Source of the DNA: Nanobdellota archaeon
Lineage (GTDB): Archaea; Nanobdellota; Nanobdellia; Pacearchaeales; GW2011-AR1
Length of the DNA: 14,282 bases
NCBI GenBank assembly: GCA_030689875.1
Contig: JAUYHR010000050.1
Span: forward strand, 1 to 14,282
Reading direction: 5' to 3'
Part shown: positions 14,144 to 14,282 of the stretch, piece after piece
How positions within the stretch are numbered: position 1 is the stretch's first letter
How the letters are laid out: every line of letters begins with the position of its first letter
The notes under the pieces: model-generated
The model's input: the letters and a program-made list of their open reading frames with translations, nothing else
The model's database searches: none
Told to the model about the DNA's origin: nothing
Position numbers and translations under genes: made by a program

Positions 14144-14233
14144 TTTTTGTCATTTGATGAAAAGAATAATTAGACAAAAAACTCTGCGCTCCCTTCGGTC
14201 GCTTGCCTCATTTCATTCGGTCATCTAACACTG
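14133..14233 (+). repeat. Gene-less cassette (about 100 bp)
   Basis: The start TTAAATGAAAT..TTTTTTGTC is complemented by GACAAAAAA (14174-14182) and, beyond a TTC-loop hairpin (CCCTTCGG), by CATTT near 14210. The layout follows the 148-bp units (TTARRTGAAATTT.. then TCAYTTCRTTC..GGTCA.. TAAC) with a different inner sequence. No ORF is supported. Confidence 0.65.
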
Positions 14234-14244
14234 TTAATCTCAAT
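14218..14244 (+). other. Dif-like core site J8, probably with a 5-bp centre
   Basis: A left arm ending ATCTAA and a right arm TTAATCTCAAT flank CACTG, one base shorter than the other centres. TAACA-C-TGTTA is a perfect small palindrome. The site may be altered or inactive. Confidence 0.5.
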
Positions 14245-14282
14245 CGCTACGGGGCAAAATTAACGATGGGGCAAAAACAAAA
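14234..14282 (+). repeat. Start of a further cassette arm, cut by the window end
   Basis: After the core arm TTAATCTCAATC come two GGGGCAAAA blocks (near 14251 and 14268). Repeated GGGG-leading blocks resemble the left arms of cassettes 2 and 4, so another gene cassette probably begins here. Confidence 0.5.

Noticed and set aside
342..14244. Classical bacterial integron (IntI with attC sites)
   Set aside because: J3 and J8 partly fit RYYYAAC/GTTRRRY, but the arms lie at both cassette ends, no attC of normal form sits at one end only, and the recombinase tail is phage-like (TYR-GH) rather than IntI-like. The dif-like reading fits all sites better.
14101..14282. tRNA or other stable RNA near the right end
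   Set aside because: The hairpins here belong to the repeated cassette-end pattern; no cloverleaf or T-loop signature is visible.

Overview
The window looks archaeal, from a very AT-rich replicon. Genes sit behind TATA boxes (twice the same 14-mer, GAAATATTTATAAA) placed 22-23 nt before an apparently leaderless ATG. Small ribbon-helix-helix regulators open two operons, and operons are tightly packed with stop/start overlaps. I cannot name the lineage. The first ~260 bases are visibly richer in G+C than the rest and encode the C-terminal end of a tyrosine recombinase.

Layout. 1-263: recombinase tail (+). 545-4251 (+): RHH regulator, D12-class adenine methyltransferase, second methyltransferase, restriction endonuclease. 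4457-4752: two tandem gene-less 148-bp units. 4916-7271 (-): methyltransferase and a putative CfrBI-like restriction endonuclease. 7687-8895 (+): stand-alone alanyl-tRNA-synthetase-like catalytic core. 9200-13861 (-): RHH regulator and a 1503-residue DUF4011 / SF1 helicase / Vsr-like nuclease / DUF3320 protein. 14133-14233: another gene-less unit. 14234 to the end: start of a further unit.

The main discovery is in the spacers. The region reads as an array of gene cassettes. Each junction carries a dif/Xer-like core: two ~11-bp arms meeting as ..TAA and TTA.. around a centre that begins CA (CARNNR in most). Each gene cassette is bordered by its own imperfect inverted repeat made of four short conserved blocks (about 9-15 bp) whose sequences are specific to that cassette. 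Small hairpins are inserted between the blocks. These hairpins differ between the two arms but keep the same orientation on the + strand. Many of their loops read TNC (TTC, TAC, TGC) or TAAC on the + strand, that is GNA/GNNA on the - strand, the loop type known to make very stable single-stranded DNA mini-hairpins. A motif GTTGCACT next to a hairpin marks the right end of all four gene cassettes, always in + orientation.

The system resembles an integron or the p-dif modules of Acinetobacter plasmids, but fits neither exactly. My reading is a recombinase-mobilised, defence-loaded cassette array: two restriction-modification systems, one helicase-nuclease, one orphan aminoacyl-tRNA-synthetase-like enzyme, and gene-less spacer cassettes. 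The motif matches are seen in the sequence; mobility, the enzyme responsible and single-strand folding are inference.
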